Shown here piece after piece: positions 18,964 to 28,372 of a DNA stretch of 64,000 nt; the first letter of the stretch is position 1, and each line of letters opens with the position of its first letter. The notes below the pieces were generated by a model. The model was given only the letters and a program-made list of their open reading frames with translations. It did no database searches and was not told the origin of the DNA. The stretch is taken from assembly GCF_022829365.1 (NCBI RefSeq), contig NZ_JAKSYJ010000142.1, positions 62,001 through 126,000 on the forward strand. The letters are read 5' to 3'. Origin of the DNA: Methylobacterium sp. J-077 (lineage in GTDB: Bacteria > Pseudomonadota > Alphaproteobacteria > Rhizobiales > Beijerinckiaceae). The translations under genes were made by a program, and so were the position numbers.

Positions 18964-19009
18964 TACCGGACGCAGAAGACGGGACGGGCGGAGATCGACA
19001 GGACGGGCA

Positions 19010-19966
19010 TCAGCTGGCTGCGCCCTTCTTCTTCGCCTTCTGGGCTTCCGCGCGCGCGGCGGCGGCCTCTTCGGTCAGGCGCACCACCAGGCGGTCCGGC
19101 ATGCGCAGGTCCACCGCGATGATGTCCTTCTCGAGCAGGCCGGCCTCGCGCTCGAACCGCACCAGGCGGGCGAGCGCCGCGGCCGGGTCTAGCTCGGGCA
19201 GGCGCACGTCGACACCGTCGAGCTTGAGCGTCCAGCGCCGGCCCGAGACGTAGGTGCCGGCCTTGATCCGCTCGGAGAGCGGCCCGGCGGCGGCGATGAG
19301 AGCGAGATATTCCGGAAGCTTGGTGTTGGCGTCCTCGCCGACCACCAGGGGCAGGCTGGCGTAGCGGTCGTCGCGCATGGCGTCGATCACGGTGCCGTCG
19401 GCGGCGATCACGTTGATCTCGCCGTTCTTCTGCCAGAGGGCGGCGGGTTCGCGCTCGACCTGGGTGATGGCGATCTCGTTCGGATAGATCTTGCGGACCG
19501 AGGCCTGGGCGATCAGGGGCACGGCCAGCAGCTTTTCGCGGACCGCGACCACATCCAGGAACGGGACGGAGGAGCGCCAGTCGATGCCGGCCGCGGCCAG
19601 GACCTCACGCTCGTACATCCGCGAGATGCCCGAGATGGTCACCCGCTCGACGCCGAATCCGAAGACCCGGGCGACGATATCGAGAGGCCGGCCCTGCTCG
19701 GTCACGAAGGACTCGTAGCGCCCGCTCGCCACGAAGCCGGCGAGCGCCACGGCGGCGAGAGATATGGAGAGGCCTACCGTGCCGACACCCCGCGGCAAGC
19801 GCTCGGTCAGAAGCTGGCCCTTGCGGGACCGGCGCACCGAGAGGGAGCGGGCGGGCGCGCGTCCGGTCAGCCGGTCCAGCGCGGCGCCGACGAGGCGCGC
19901 GGGAAGGCTGTGCCCGGCAGCGTCACCGCCGCTCAGCGATTCAGAGAAGCGTCCTCCACCATCCAT
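19010..19966 (-). CDS. ftsQ: Cell division protein FtsQ
   Basis: Bitopic membrane protein of the divisome that recruits FtsL and FtsB. A basic cytoplasmic tail (about 60 residues, with RRSRKGQ) precedes one membrane helix (VGLSISLAAVALAGFVAS). The POTRA domain follows, including VERVTISGISRMYEREVL, and then the beta domain with INVIAADGTVI. The ATG at 19966 lies inside the end of ddlB (34-base overlap); a later start would shorten only the cytoplasmic tail. Length 318 is normal. Confidence 0.9.
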   Translation of the reverse strand: MDGGGRFSESLSGGDAAGHSLPARLVGAALDRLTGRAPARSLSVRRSRKGQLLTERLPRGVGTVGLSISLAAVALAGFVASGRYESFVTEQGRPLDIVARVFGFGVERVTISGISRMYEREVLAAAGIDWRSSVPFLDVVAVREKLLAVPLIAQASVRKIYPNEIAITQVEREPAALWQKNGEINVIAADGTVIDAMRDDRYASLPLVVGEDANTKLPEYLALIAAAGPLSERIKAGTYVSGRRWTLKLDGVDVRLPELDPAAALARLVRFEREAGLLEKDIIAVDLRMPDRLVVRLTEEAAAARAEAQKAKKKGAAS

Positions 19967-20856
19967 CGGACGAGCTCACCGAAACTCAGGCCCGCATGGG
20001 CCGCCATATCCGGCACAAGGCTTGTCTGGGTCATGCCGGGTTGCGTGTTGACCTCCAGCACCACGAGCAGACCGGTTCCACCCGGTGTGTCGTCGTAGCG
20101 AAGGTCGGCACGGCTGACGCCCCGGCAGCCCAGTGCTTGATGCGCCGTTAACGACAGTTCTTGGACACGCTGGTAAACATTTGGTTTAAGTTCGGCCGGC
20201 AGCACGTGGACCGACCCCCCCGGGGCGTACTTGGCGTCGTAGTCGTACCAGTCCCCCGTCGCGGCCTTCACCTCGATCACGCCGAGGGCCTTGTCGCCCA
20301 TCACCCCGCAGGTGAGCTCGCGACCAGCTATGTAAGGTTCTGCAAGGACTTGCTCGCCGAACGTCCAGTCCTCCGAGGCCAGGATCTGGGGCGGGTGCGA
20401 CCGGCCGTCGCGCACGATGATGACGCCCATCGACGAGCCCTCGGAGATCGGCTTGACCACGTAAGGCGGGGGCAAGGGGTGGTTTTTCGCGGCCTCGAAG
20501 CGGTTAACGATCCGGCCCGCCGGCACGTCGACGCCGGCGGCGTGCAGGACCGTCTTCGCCCGCACCTTGTTCATGGCGAGCGCCGAGGCGAGCACGCCCG
20601 AATGGGTGTAGGGGATCTTGAGGATCTCCAGGAGGCCCTGGATCGTGCCGTCCTCCCCGTCCGGGCCGTGCAGGGCGTTGAAGGCCGCGTCCGGCCGCAG
20701 GGCGGTGAGCACCGAAGCGATGTCGGGCCCGACATCGACCCGGGTGACCCGATACCCCTCCCCTTCGAGAGCGTCCGCGCAGGCCTTGCCGGAACTGAGC
20801 GAGACTTCGCGCTCGGCGGAGGAGCCGCCCATCAGGACGGCGACGTTCTTGGACAT
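19933..20856 (-). CDS. ddlB: D-alanine--D-alanine ligase
   Basis: ATP-grasp enzyme that makes D-Ala-D-Ala for peptidoglycan precursors. Visible motifs are the N-terminal VLMGGSSAEREVSL, the ATP-binding YVVKPISEGSSMGV, the catalytic loop region CGVMGDKALGVIEVK, and the metal site LVVLEVNTQPGMTQTSLVP. Length 307 is normal. It lies between murB and ftsQ and overlaps ftsQ. Its product is used by MurF, encoded upstream in the same cluster. Confidence 0.95.
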   Translation of the reverse strand: MSKNVAVLMGGSSAEREVSLSSGKACADALEGEGYRVTRVDVGPDIASVLTALRPDAAFNALHGPDGEDGTIQGLLEILKIPYTHSGVLASALAMNKVRAKTVLHAAGVDVPAGRIVNRFEAAKNHPLPPPYVVKPISEGSSMGVIIVRDGRSHPPQILASEDWTFGEQVLAEPYIAGRELTCGVMGDKALGVIEVKAATGDWYDYDAKYAPGGSVHVLPAELKPNVYQRVQELSLTAHQALGCRGVSRADLRYDDTPGGTGLLVVLEVNTQPGMTQTSLVPDMAAHAGLSFGELVRWMVEDASLNR

Positions 20857-20969
20857 GGTGGGCTCCTCGGAAAGGTCAGTCTCGAACGGGGACGTAGGCT
20901 GAGCCGGTGACGCCTACCGGCGCAATGATCACCGCGTAGCGTAACATCCGTCCCTTTCGCGCCTCGATC

Positions 20970-21896
20970 TCAGCTCTCGATCGCGGGCACGCCGATCCGC
21001 CGGATCTCCCAGCGCAGCGCGACGCCGCTGGTCTCCCGCACCCGGCGCCGGACCTCCTCGCCCAGCCCTTCGATATCGGCGGCGGTGGCGCCGCCGATGT
21101 TGATCAGGAAATTGCAGTGCATCGGCGAGACCTGGGCACCGCCCCGGGTCAGGCCCCGGCAGCCGGAGGCGTCAATCAGCTGCCAGGCTTTGCCGCCCTC
21201 CGGGTTGGCGAAGGTCGAGCCGCCGGTCCGCTCGCGGATCGGCTGCGCGGCCTCGCGGGCGGCGGTGACCCGCTCCATTTCGGCCTCGATCGCGACGTGA
21301 TCGCCGGGCTTTCCGCGGAACAGGGCGCGGGTGAAGATCACATCCTCGGGGGCGTCGGAATGACGGTAGGAAAAGCCCATCTCGGCGTGGCTGAACCGAT
21401 GCAACGCACCCCGGCGGTCGATCCCGTGCGCCTCGACCAGCACGTCGGTGGTCTCGCCGCCATGGGCGCCGGCGTTCATCCGCAGGGCGCCGCCGATCGA
21501 GCCCGGGATGCCCCGGTAGAACGCGAGCCCGTCGAGCCCGGCTTCGGCCGCTGCCTTGGCCAGCCGCACGTCCGGCACGGCGGTGCCGACCTGCAGAGTC
21601 TCCCCGTCGACCGCGATTCCGCCGAACGCCTTGCCGCCGAGGCGCACCACCACGCCCGGCACCCCGCCGTCGCGGACGATCAGGTTGGAGCCGAGGCCGA
21701 TCACCGTGACCGGCACGTCGGGCTCCAGGGCGGCGAGCAAGAGCGCGAGATCCTCCTCGTCGGCCGGGGTGAACAGGATCTCCGCCGGGCCGCCGACCCG
21801 GAACCAGGTGAGGTCGGCGAGCGGCTGGTCCGCGAGCAGGCGCCCGCGCAGGGCAGGCGCGGCGGCGCGGATACGGTCGTGAAGCGATGCGGTCAT
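20970..21896 (-). CDS. murB: UDP-N-acetylenolpyruvoylglucosamine reductase MurB
   Basis: FAD enzyme that reduces enolpyruvyl-UDP-GlcNAc to UDP-MurNAc in the cytosol. FAD-binding segments [28 protein letters not shown] and [20 protein letters not shown] are clear, and the catalytic region [19 protein letters not shown] contains the proton-donating Ser and following residues. Length 308 suits the shorter type II family. The ATG at 21896 is only 50 bases from the start of the divergent toxin gene at 21947, so both promoters share a very short gap. Confidence 0.95.
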   Translation of the reverse strand: MTASLHDRIRAAAPALRGRLLADQPLADLTWFRVGGPAEILFTPADEEDLALLLAALEPDVPVTVIGLGSNLIVRDGGVPGVVVRLGGKAFGGIAVDGETLQVGTAVPDVRLAKAAAEAGLDGLAFYRGIPGSIGGALRMNAGAHGGETTDVLVEAHGIDRRGALHRFSHAEMGFSYRHSDAPEDVIFTRALFRGKPGDHVAIEAEMERVTAAREAAQPIRERTGGSTFANPEGGKAWQLIDASGCRGLTRGGAQVSPMHCNFLINIGGATAADIEGLGEEVRRRVRETSGVALRWEIRRIGVPAIES

Positions 21897-21946
21897 GCTA
21901 AGCTTTGGACCGGATCAACCGGCTCGCTCGAGGGAATCACGGCGGG

Positions 21947-22222
21947 ATGGGCAATGATACCGGCAGAAGCCTGGTCTTCACCCGTGCGGCCGCCCGCAGC
22001 CTCAGCCGGATGCCGAAGCCGAAGCCGACCGAAGACCTGATCCGGCAGAAGCTGCGCCTCCATGCGCAGGAGCCGGATAGCCTCGCCAACAACGTGAAGG
22101 CCCTCAGGGGCGCGGGCGATCGGTACCGATTGCGCGTCGGGGATTGGCGCGCGGTCTTCACGATCGAGGTGGATCGGATCATTGTTCACGCCGTCGGCCC
22201 GCGCGGCTCGATCTCCGGCTAG
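21947..22222 (+). CDS. RelE/ParE-superfamily toxin
   Basis: A 91-residue protein that reads as a RelE-fold toxin: LVFTRAAARSLSRMPK at the start, VKALRGAGDRYRLRVGDWRAVF in the core and VDRIIVHAVGPRGSIS at the end, a pattern typical of ribosome-dependent mRNA interferases of this superfamily. I choose ATG 21947 over a TTG at 21905. It is followed ten bases later by a gene with an HTH domain, the reversed toxin-first order common for HigBA- and RelE/Xre-like modules. It lies on the strand opposite to the surrounding mur genes. Activity is inferred from fold only. Confidence 0.8.
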   Translation: MGNDTGRSLVFTRAAARSLSRMPKPKPTEDLIRQKLRLHAQEPDSLANNVKALRGAGDRYRLRVGDWRAVFTIEVDRIIVHAVGPRGSISG

Positions 22223-22232
22223 GATACCGCCC

Positions 22233-22616
22233 GTGACGATCGTCAGAACCCGGACGCCCTCCGGAGAGGCCATCGTGATCTTGCCGGAGGCGGAATTCGA
22301 GCGGCTGCGCGAGCTGGCGGAGGACTCGCTCGACGCGCGCGTCATCGACGAGTCGCAGAGGCGCTTGAGCGTCGGCCATGAAGAACTTTTGGACGAGGCC
22401 GATCTCGACACCCTGCGCGCGGCACCGAGTCCCCTGGCGTTCTGGCGCGCCCGGCGGGGAATGACGGTTGCCGCTCTGGCACGCGACGGCGCGGTGCCGG
22501 AGTTGCAGGTCGCCGATCTGGAAACGGGCGCGGGCACGGCCGATCCCGCCGTCTACGAACGGCTTGCACGGGCGCTCGACGTCGCCGTCGAAGACCTCTT
22601 GCCGGAATCGGTCTGA
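22233..22616 (+). CDS. Antitoxin with C-terminal HTH domain
   Basis: A 127-residue partner of the upstream RelE-like toxin. The start is GTG 22233 with AGGA nine bases before it. Residues 1-60 are an unfamiliar N-terminal part with a strand and a helix (EAIVILPEAEFERLRELAED). Residues 65-125 form an Xre-like helix-turn-helix (LAFWRARRGMTVAALARDG, then YERLARALDVAVEDLLPE). It probably neutralises the toxin and represses their shared promoter. The pair interrupts the dcw cluster between murB and murC without breaking either gene. Confidence 0.78.
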   Translation: MTIVRTRTPSGEAIVILPEAEFERLRELAEDSLDARVIDESQRRLSVGHEELLDEADLDTLRAAPSPLAFWRARRGMTVAALARDGAVPELQVADLETGAGTADPAVYERLARALDVAVEDLLPESV

Positions 22617-22631
22617 TCCACGCCCACCCCC

Positions 22632-24038
22632 TCACTTCCCCCGCGCGGCGAGTTCGCCCGGGAGCGCGTAGGCCCACTGCGTGATGGTGCCGGCGCCCAG
22701 GCACACGACGTAGTCGCTGGGCTTGGCGAGCTCGGCGACGATGCCGGCCAGCTCTTCCGGCCGGTCGAGGAGGCGGGCGTCGCGGTGACCGCGGGAGCGC
22801 AGGCCGGAGACCAGGGCGTCCCGGTCGGCGCCCTCGATCGGCGCCTCGCCGGCCGTGTAGACCGGGGCCACGATCACGGTGTCCGCGTCGTTGAAGCAGG
22901 TGCAGAAATCGTCGAACAGCGAGGCGAGCCGTGTGTAGCGGTGCGGCTGCACCACCGCGATGACGTTGCCGTCGGTCGAAGCCCGGGCGGCCTTGAGCAC
23001 CGCCTTGATCTCCACCGGATGGTGTCCGTAATCGTCGAAGATCGTGGCGCCGTTCCACTCGCCGGTGCGGGTGAACCGGCGCTTGACCCCGCCGAAGCCC
23101 GCGAGCGCCCGGCGGATCGCGTCGTGCGAGACGCCGAGCTCGTTGGCGACGGCGAGCGCCGCGGTGGCGTTGAGCGCGTTGTGCTTGCCGGGCATCGGCA
23201 GGACGAGATCCTCCATCTCCATGCGGAAGCCCGGGCGCCGGTCGCGGATCATCACCCGGAAGCGGCTCTGGCCGCCCTTCAGGTCCACGTCGAGCAGGCG
23301 CACGTCGGCCTGGGGGTTCTCGCCGTAGGTGATGATCCGCCGGTCCTCGATATGGCCGACCATGTCCTGCACCACCGGGTGGTCGGTGCACATCACCGCG
23401 AAGCCGTAGAACGGGATGTTGTCGATGAAGCGCCGGAACGCGTCCTTCACCGCCTCGAAGGAGCCGAAATGGTCGAGATGCTCGGGGTCGATGTTGGTGA
23501 CGATGGCGACGTCGGCCGGCAGCTTGAGGAAGGTGCCGTCGGATTCGTCGGCCTCCACCACCATCCAGTCGCCCTCGCCCATCCGGGCGTTGGTGCCGTA
23601 GGCGTTGATGATGCCGCCGTTGATCACGGTCGGGTCGAGGCTGCCGGCGTCGAGCAGGGTCGCGACCAGCGAGGTCGTGGTGGTCTTGCCGTGGGTGCCC
23701 GCGATGGCGACGCAGGACTTGAAGCGCATCAACTCGGCCAGCATCTCGGCGCGCCGGACCACCGGCAGCCGGCGCTCGCGGGCGGCCTGGAGCTCCGGGT
23801 TGTCCCGGCGGATCGCGGTCGAGACCACCACCAGGGCGGCGGCGTCGACGTTCTCGGCCTGGTGGCCGACGAAGGTGCGGATTCCCTTCTCGGCGAGCCG
23901 GCGGACATTGGCGTTGTCCGAGGCGTCGGAGCCCTGGACCGTGTAGCCGAGGTTGCTCATCACCTCGGCGATGCCGGACATGCCGATGCCGCCGATGCCG
24001 ATGAAGTGGATGGGACCGAGCTTGTCGGGCAGCTTCAT
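22632..24038 (-). CDS. murC: UDP-N-acetylmuramate--L-alanine ligase MurC
   Basis: Cytosolic Mur ligase that adds L-Ala to UDP-MurNAc. The start at ATG 24038 ([20 protein letters not shown]) gives the typical N-terminal Rossmann glycine motif. ATP binding is through [10 protein letters not shown]; the central domain has DEPHLD-like [12 protein letters not shown], and the C-terminal domain includes [20 protein letters not shown]. Length 468 is normal. Its stop is 13 bases from the convergent antitoxin stop. Upstream it is separated from murG by a 121-base palindromic repeat. Confidence 0.95.
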   Translation of the reverse strand: MKLPDKLGPIHFIGIGGIGMSGIAEVMSNLGYTVQGSDASDNANVRRLAEKGIRTFVGHQAENVDAAALVVVSTAIRRDNPELQAARERRLPVVRRAEMLAELMRFKSCVAIAGTHGKTTTTSLVATLLDAGSLDPTVINGGIINAYGTNARMGEGDWMVVEADESDGTFLKLPADVAIVTNIDPEHLDHFGSFEAVKDAFRRFIDNIPFYGFAVMCTDHPVVQDMVGHIEDRRIITYGENPQADVRLLDVDLKGGQSRFRVMIRDRRPGFRMEMEDLVLPMPGKHNALNATAALAVANELGVSHDAIRRALAGFGGVKRRFTRTGEWNGATIFDDYGHHPVEIKAVLKAARASTDGNVIAVVQPHRYTRLASLFDDFCTCFNDADTVIVAPVYTAGEAPIEGADRDALVSGLRSRGHRDARLLDRPEELAGIVAELAKPSDYVVCLGAGTITQWAYALPGELAARGK

Positions 24039-24065
24039 CTGTCGTCGTACCTTCCGTAACGTCAT

Positions 24066-24186
24066 GGTTTCAAAAGGTCTGGGACCTTTTGCGGGTGCAG
24101 GGCGGAGCCCTGCTGTCGGGCTTTGCCCGACGCATCAGGGCTCCGCCCCGACACCCCGCCAAAGGGCTGAGCCCCTTGGAAACCCC
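24066..24186. repeat. Dispersed palindromic intergenic repeat, copy 1
   Basis: A 121-base GC-rich element fills the murG-murC gap. It is built of nested short palindromes (AAAAGGTCTGGGACCTTTT, GGGCGGAGCCCTG, TCGGGCTTTGCCCGA, AAAGGGCTGAGCCCCTT) and bounded by GGTTTC and GAAACC. A second copy in inverted orientation lies at 28239-28360. It encodes nothing and has no transposase. It may be a REP/MITE-like element or an mRNA-processing or termination signal. Confidence 0.8.
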
Positions 24187-24190
24187 ATTG

Positions 24191-25300
24191 CTACCCGCGG
24201 CTGGCCGTCTGGATGACGACCTCGGCCAACCGCTCAGCGGCGTCGTGGATGCCCGCGCTTCTGGCCGCATCGGCCGCCGCGGTCAATTTTGCCGGCGTCT
24301 CGAAGCAGGCCACCAGCTCGGCCGCGAGGCGATCCGGCGTGAAGGTGGTCTGCTTCAGGGCCAGCGCCGCGCCGATCGCCTCGAGGGTCGCGGCGTTGGC
24401 AGCCTGGTCCTGGTCGAGGGAGCCGGGCAGCGGCACCAGGATCGACGGCCGGCCGATCGCGGCGAGCTCCGACACCGTCGAGGCGCCCGATCGCGAGACC
24501 ACGAGGTGGCTCGCGGCCATGCGAGCCGGCAGGTCCTTGAAGAACGGCGCCGCCTCGAGCCCGGCGAGCCCCAGGGCGAGGTAGCGGTTCTGGACCGCGG
24601 TCAGATCCTCGGGCCGGACCTGCTGGACGAGGTGCAGGCGCCGCCGCAGGTCGGCGGGTAGGCGCTCGATCGCCTCTGGCACGACCTCGCCCATGACCCG
24701 CGCGCCCTGGCTGCCGCCGAACACCAGGAGCCGCAGGACGTCGCCGTCGCCAAACGCGGGATACGGGGTCTTGGCCGCCTCGATAACCGCCGGACGGAGT
24801 GGGTTGCCGGTGTGGATGCGAGGCGCGCGCGCCTTGTCGGGGACGCCGCGGACATCCTTGAAGCCGGTGGCGATGGTCCGCGCGCCGCGCGCCAGGAAGG
24901 CGTTGGCCCGGCCCATCACGGCGTTCTGCTCGTGCAGCACCGTCGGAACCCGCAGGATCTGGCCGGCGAGCACCGGGGGCACGGTCGGGTAGCCGCCGAA
25001 GCCGACGATCGCGGCCGGGTTGATCCGCCGGATCTCCCTGGCGGCGACGCCGAAGCCGCGGCCAAGCGTCAGCACGGCGCTGGCCCGTTTCAGCGGCGAG
25101 CGGCCCGACGGCGTCGCCGAGGCGATGGTGACCACCTCGGAGGCCGGGAACTCGCTCGCGATCGCGTCGACCCGGGCGTCGGTGGCGAGCGCCACCCGGA
25201 TGCCGCGGGCGCGGAGCGCGTGGGCGAGGCTCTCGGCTGGGAACAGGTGGCCGCCGGTGCCGCCCGCGCAGAGCAGGATCGTGGGGGTGAAGACCGTCAC
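24191..25300 (-). CDS. murG: Lipid II synthase MurG (GlcNAc transferase)
   Basis: Peripheral membrane glycosyltransferase that turns lipid I into lipid II. I start it at GTG 25300, which overlaps the ftsW stop as GTGA, giving MTVFTPTILLCAGGTGGHLF with the glycine-rich TGGH loop. Further family motifs are GFGGYPTVPP, LHEQNAVMGRAN, VFGGSQGARVM and SRSGASTVSELAAIGRPSIL. Length 369 is normal. It belongs to the ftsW-murG translational pair. Confidence 0.95.
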   Translation of the reverse strand: MTVFTPTILLCAGGTGGHLFPAESLAHALRARGIRVALATDARVDAIASEFPASEVVTIASATPSGRSPLKRASAVLTLGRGFGVAAREIRRINPAAIVGFGGYPTVPPVLAGQILRVPTVLHEQNAVMGRANAFLARGARTIATGFKDVRGVPDKARAPRIHTGNPLRPAVIEAAKTPYPAFGDGDVLRLLVFGGSQGARVMGEVVPEAIERLPADLRRRLHLVQQVRPEDLTAVQNRYLALGLAGLEAAPFFKDLPARMAASHLVVSRSGASTVSELAAIGRPSILVPLPGSLDQDQAANAATLEAIGAALALKQTTFTPDRLAAELVACFETPAKLTAAADAARSAGIHDAAERLAEVVIQTASRG

Positions 25301-26472
25301 CGCATCACTCCGGCGACGGTGGCCGAGGCGGTGCCGGGGGGCTTCTGGCTGAGCAGGACGGTGCGCGGGCGCTTGCGGGTCAGGGCGACCAGGAAGCCGG
25401 TGCCGAGCGCCAGCGAGATCATCGACGAGCCGCCGAAGGACACGAACGGCAGGGTCATGCCCTTGGCCGGCATCAGCTGGGTGTTCACCGCCATGTTGAT
25501 GCAGGCCTGGAGCCCGAACAGGGTAGTCAGGCCGGTGATCGCCAGCCGTGAGAAGGTGTCGTCGGTGCGCCGCGCCAGCTTGAGGCCGCGCAGCACGATG
25601 AAGGCGAACAGGCCCACGAGGCACAGGCAGACGATCACGCCGAATTCCTCGCCGGTGACGGAGAAGATGAAGTCGGTATGTGCGTCCGGAAGGTGCCGCT
25701 TGGCCACCCCCTCCCCCGGGCCGGTGCCGAACCAGCCGCCCGAGCGGAACGATTCCCGCGACCAGAAGTCCTGGAAGCCGCCGCCGGAATCCCGGTCGAG
25801 GAACTTGTTGAAGCGCTCGCGGACGTGGTGGAAGAACAGGTAGGCCGCGAACACGCCGCCGAGCCCGAGCACGCCGAGCAGCGCCACCCAGATCAGGTGC
25901 AGGCCGGCGACGAAGAACAGCGCGCACCAGACCATGGTGATCAGCATGGTCTGGCCGAAATCCGGCTGGAGCAGCAGCGGCACGATGGTGACCGGCAGGA
26001 GCAGCATCGCCAGGAAGCCGCCCGGCATGTCGCGGCGCTGCGCGCCCTCCGAGAAGGCCCAGGCAGCCACGACCACGAAGGCCGGCTTGACGAATTCCGA
26101 CGGCTGCAGGCCGATCGGTCCGAACTGGATCCAGCGATGCGCGCCCTTGATCTCCGGGCCGAACTTGCCGGCCAGCAGGCAGAGCGCGACGCCGCAGACC
26201 CAGGTGACCAGCGCCAGTCTCCGAACCCCGCGCAGGGACAGGAACGACACCGCGCAGATCAGCAGGATGGTCGGCGCGAGATAGAGCGCCTGCCGGTTGA
26301 GGAAGTAGAAGGTCGGCAGGCCGATGCGCTCGGCGACCGGCGGGCCGCCGCCCATCAGGAAGACCAGGCCGGCCACCATCAGCGCGAACAGCGCCGCGAG
26401 CAACCCGCGGTCCACCGTCCACCACCAGTCGGTCAGCGGTGTGCGTTCCGCGCGTGAGATCATGCCGGGCAC
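25297..26472 (-). CDS. ftsW: Cell division SEDS protein FtsW
   Basis: Membrane peptidoglycan glycosyltransferase of the septum, working with FtsI. The 391 residues contain about ten membrane helices (first: LLAALFALMVAGLVFLMGG) and SEDS motifs QPSEFVKPAFVV, RESFRSGGWFGTGPGEG and the late loop LPAKGMTLPFVSFGGSS (here LMPAKGMTLPFVSFGGSS). I keep GTG 26472 because GGAG lies five bases upstream; ATG 26463 is an alternative. It lies downstream of an inserted, divergent chemoreceptor gene and starts its own short unit with murG. Confidence 0.95.
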   Translation of the reverse strand: MPGMISRAERTPLTDWWWTVDRGLLAALFALMVAGLVFLMGGGPPVAERIGLPTFYFLNRQALYLAPTILLICAVSFLSLRGVRRLALVTWVCGVALCLLAGKFGPEIKGAHRWIQFGPIGLQPSEFVKPAFVVVAAWAFSEGAQRRDMPGGFLAMLLLPVTIVPLLLQPDFGQTMLITMVWCALFFVAGLHLIWVALLGVLGLGGVFAAYLFFHHVRERFNKFLDRDSGGGFQDFWSRESFRSGGWFGTGPGEGVAKRHLPDAHTDFIFSVTGEEFGVIVCLCLVGLFAFIVLRGLKLARRTDDTFSRLAITGLTTLFGLQACINMAVNTQLMPAKGMTLPFVSFGGSSMISLALGTGFLVALTRKRPRTVLLSQKPPGTASATVAGVMR

Positions 26473-26750
26473 CGAACTCCAGGCCGCGCGGAGGCCGGTC
26501 CGCGTGGGTCGGGCCAGATCCTGTGGGGGAATGGTAAACGGAGCCTTATGGCCGGCCGGCCTGCGCGCGAGCCGGCGGCGCTGGCAGCGAGAGGAATTAC
26601 CGTATTCGCCTAATCTGTACTTTGAATGATGTCATCGAATGTTAATTCTCGACATGCAACTCTGGCGTGCATCCCCACCAGGATCGGAAAGTGGCCCGTC
26701 CAGGGCGTCGCTTTGTCAGCCCCGATCCGCACAGCAGAAGCCGACCCGCC

Positions 26751-28226
26751 ATGTTCGCTGCTCTGAAGGTCCGTGAAGCGCAGGCCAAGCTGGCCGCCCT
26801 CGACCGCGTCCAGGGGATGATCGAGTTCGATCTCGACGGCCGAATCCTATCGGCGAACGGCAACTTTCTCGACGCGGTCGGCTACACCCTGCCGGAGATC
26901 GTCGGGCAGCACCACAGCCTGTTCGTCGACCCGGGCTACCGCGATTCCCCGGACTATAAGGCGTTCTGGGAGCGCCTGCGCGGCGGCACGTTCGAGACGG
27001 GCCAGTTCCGGCGGGTCGGACGCGGCGGCCGCGCGATCTGGATCGAGGCGTCCTACAACCCGATGCTCGATGCCCGGGGGCGGCCCTACAAGGTGGTGAA
27101 GTTCGCCACCGACATCACCCGACAGCGCACCGAGGAGGCCGACCGCACCGGCCAGATCGCGGCGATCCACAAGGTGCAGGCGGTGATCGCCTTCGACCTC
27201 GACGGCATGGTGATCGAGGCCAACGACAATTTCCTCGCCGTGATGGGCTATGGGCGCGACGAGGTCGTCGGTCAGCACCACAGCCTGTTCGTGGAGCCCA
27301 GCTACCGGGACAGCGAGGCGTATCGCGCCTTCTGGGCGGCTCTGCGCAACGGCACCTACCAAGCCGCGCAGTTCCGGCGCCTCGGCAAGGATGGGCGCGA
27401 GGTCTGGATCCAGGCCTCCTACAACCCGATCCTCGACGCCGCCGGACGGCCCTACAAGGTCGTGAAGTTCGCCACCGACATCACCGAGCAGGTCCGCCTG
27501 CTGGCCGACCTGCGGACCCTGATCGACAGCAAGTTCGGCGCGATCGAGCACGCGGTCCTGCATTCCACCGATGCCGCCCGGCTGGCTGCGTCGGCCGCGG
27601 ATTCGACGTCCGGCAACGTCCAGACCGTGGCGGCGGCGGCCGAGGAACTCGCCGCTTCCGTTGCCGAGATGTCCCAGAGCATCGTCCGCTCGCAGGGCGC
27701 CACCGACACCGCCTATGCCTGCGTGCAAGAGGCCGACGGCCACACCAAGCGGCTCGCCGACAGCGCGACGGCGATGTCCAGCATCGTCGGCCTGATCCAG
27801 AACATCGCCGGTCAGATCAACCTGCTGGCGCTCAACGCCACCATCGAGGCGGCGCGCGCCGGCGAGGCCGGACGCGGGTTCGCGGTGGTCGCCTCCGAGG
27901 TGAAGGCACTCGCCGACCAGGCAGCCCGCGCCACCGGCCAGATCAACAGCGAGATCGCCAGCGTCCAGCAGGTCTCGCAGGAAGTCGTAGTGGCTTTGGG
28001 CTCGATCGGGTCCTCGGTCTCGGTGATGCGCGAGACCGTGGTGTCCACCGCGGCGGCGATCGAGGAGCAGAGCGCGGTGACCCGCGACCTCGCCGAGAGC
28101 ATGCAGAGCGCCGCCGGGGCGGTCGCGGCGATCACCGGCAATATCGGGGCAATCGCGCAATCGGTGGCCGACGTCTCGCAGGCGGTGGCGACCACCCGGG
28201 ATGCCGCCAAGGTGCTGGCGCGCTGA
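26751..28226 (+). CDS. Soluble chemoreceptor with tandem PAS domains
   Basis: Cytoplasmic methyl-accepting chemotaxis protein, 491 residues, no membrane helix. Residues 10-125 and 130-250 are two PAS domains that are near-duplicates, each with [21 protein letters not shown] and [14 protein letters not shown] short MCP-type helical bundle follows, with the CheA/CheW-contacting hairpin [24 protein letters not shown]. The domain lacks a CheR-tether pentapeptide at its end. PAS domains of this type often bind haem or flavin and sense redox or oxygen; the ligand here is not evident. The start at ATG 26751 has a weak ribosome site. The gene runs against the flanking dcw genes. The divergent gap 26473-26750 has an AT-richer patch (26590-26660) likely to hold promoters. 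Confidence 0.9.
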   Translation: MFAALKVREAQAKLAALDRVQGMIEFDLDGRILSANGNFLDAVGYTLPEIVGQHHSLFVDPGYRDSPDYKAFWERLRGGTFETGQFRRVGRGGRAIWIEASYNPMLDARGRPYKVVKFATDITRQRTEEADRTGQIAAIHKVQAVIAFDLDGMVIEANDNFLAVMGYGRDEVVGQHHSLFVEPSYRDSEAYRAFWAALRNGTYQAAQFRRLGKDGREVWIQASYNPILDAAGRPYKVVKFATDITEQVRLLADLRTLIDSKFGAIEHAVLHSTDAARLAASAADSTSGNVQTVAAAAEELAASVAEMSQSIVRSQGATDTAYACVQEADGHTKRLADSATAMSSIVGLIQNIAGQINLLALNATIEAARAGEAGRGFAVVASEVKALADQAARATGQINSEIASVQQVSQEVVVALGSIGSSVSVMRETVVSTAAAIEEQSAVTRDLAESMQSAAGAVAAITGNIGAIAQSVADVSQAVATTRDAAKVLAR

Positions 28227-28238
28227 GCGGCCGGTATC

Positions 28239-28360
28239 GGGTTTCCAAAGGGCTCAGCCCTTTGGCGGGGTTCGGGGGCGGAGCCCCTGAGGGCACAGAG
28301 CGAAGCTCTCTTGCCGGGCTCCGCCCTGCACCCGCAAAAGGTCCGAACCTTTTGAAACCC
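28239..28360. repeat. Dispersed palindromic intergenic repeat, copy 2 (inverted)
   Basis: A 122-base element that, read on the minus strand, matches copy 1 at 24066-24186 across most of its length. Shared blocks include GGTTTCAAAAGGT, CCTTTTGCGGGTGCAGGGCG and CCGCCAAAGGGCTGAGCCC; the central loop region differs. It fills the gap between the convergent chemoreceptor and murD stops, where it could act as a two-way terminator. Confidence 0.8.
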
Positions 28361-28372
28361 TGATCGACGCCC

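Noticed and set aside
24066-28360. The two inverted repeats as ends of an insertion sequence or composite transposon
   Set aside because: No transposase lies between them, and the enclosed genes murG and ftsW are native to the cluster.
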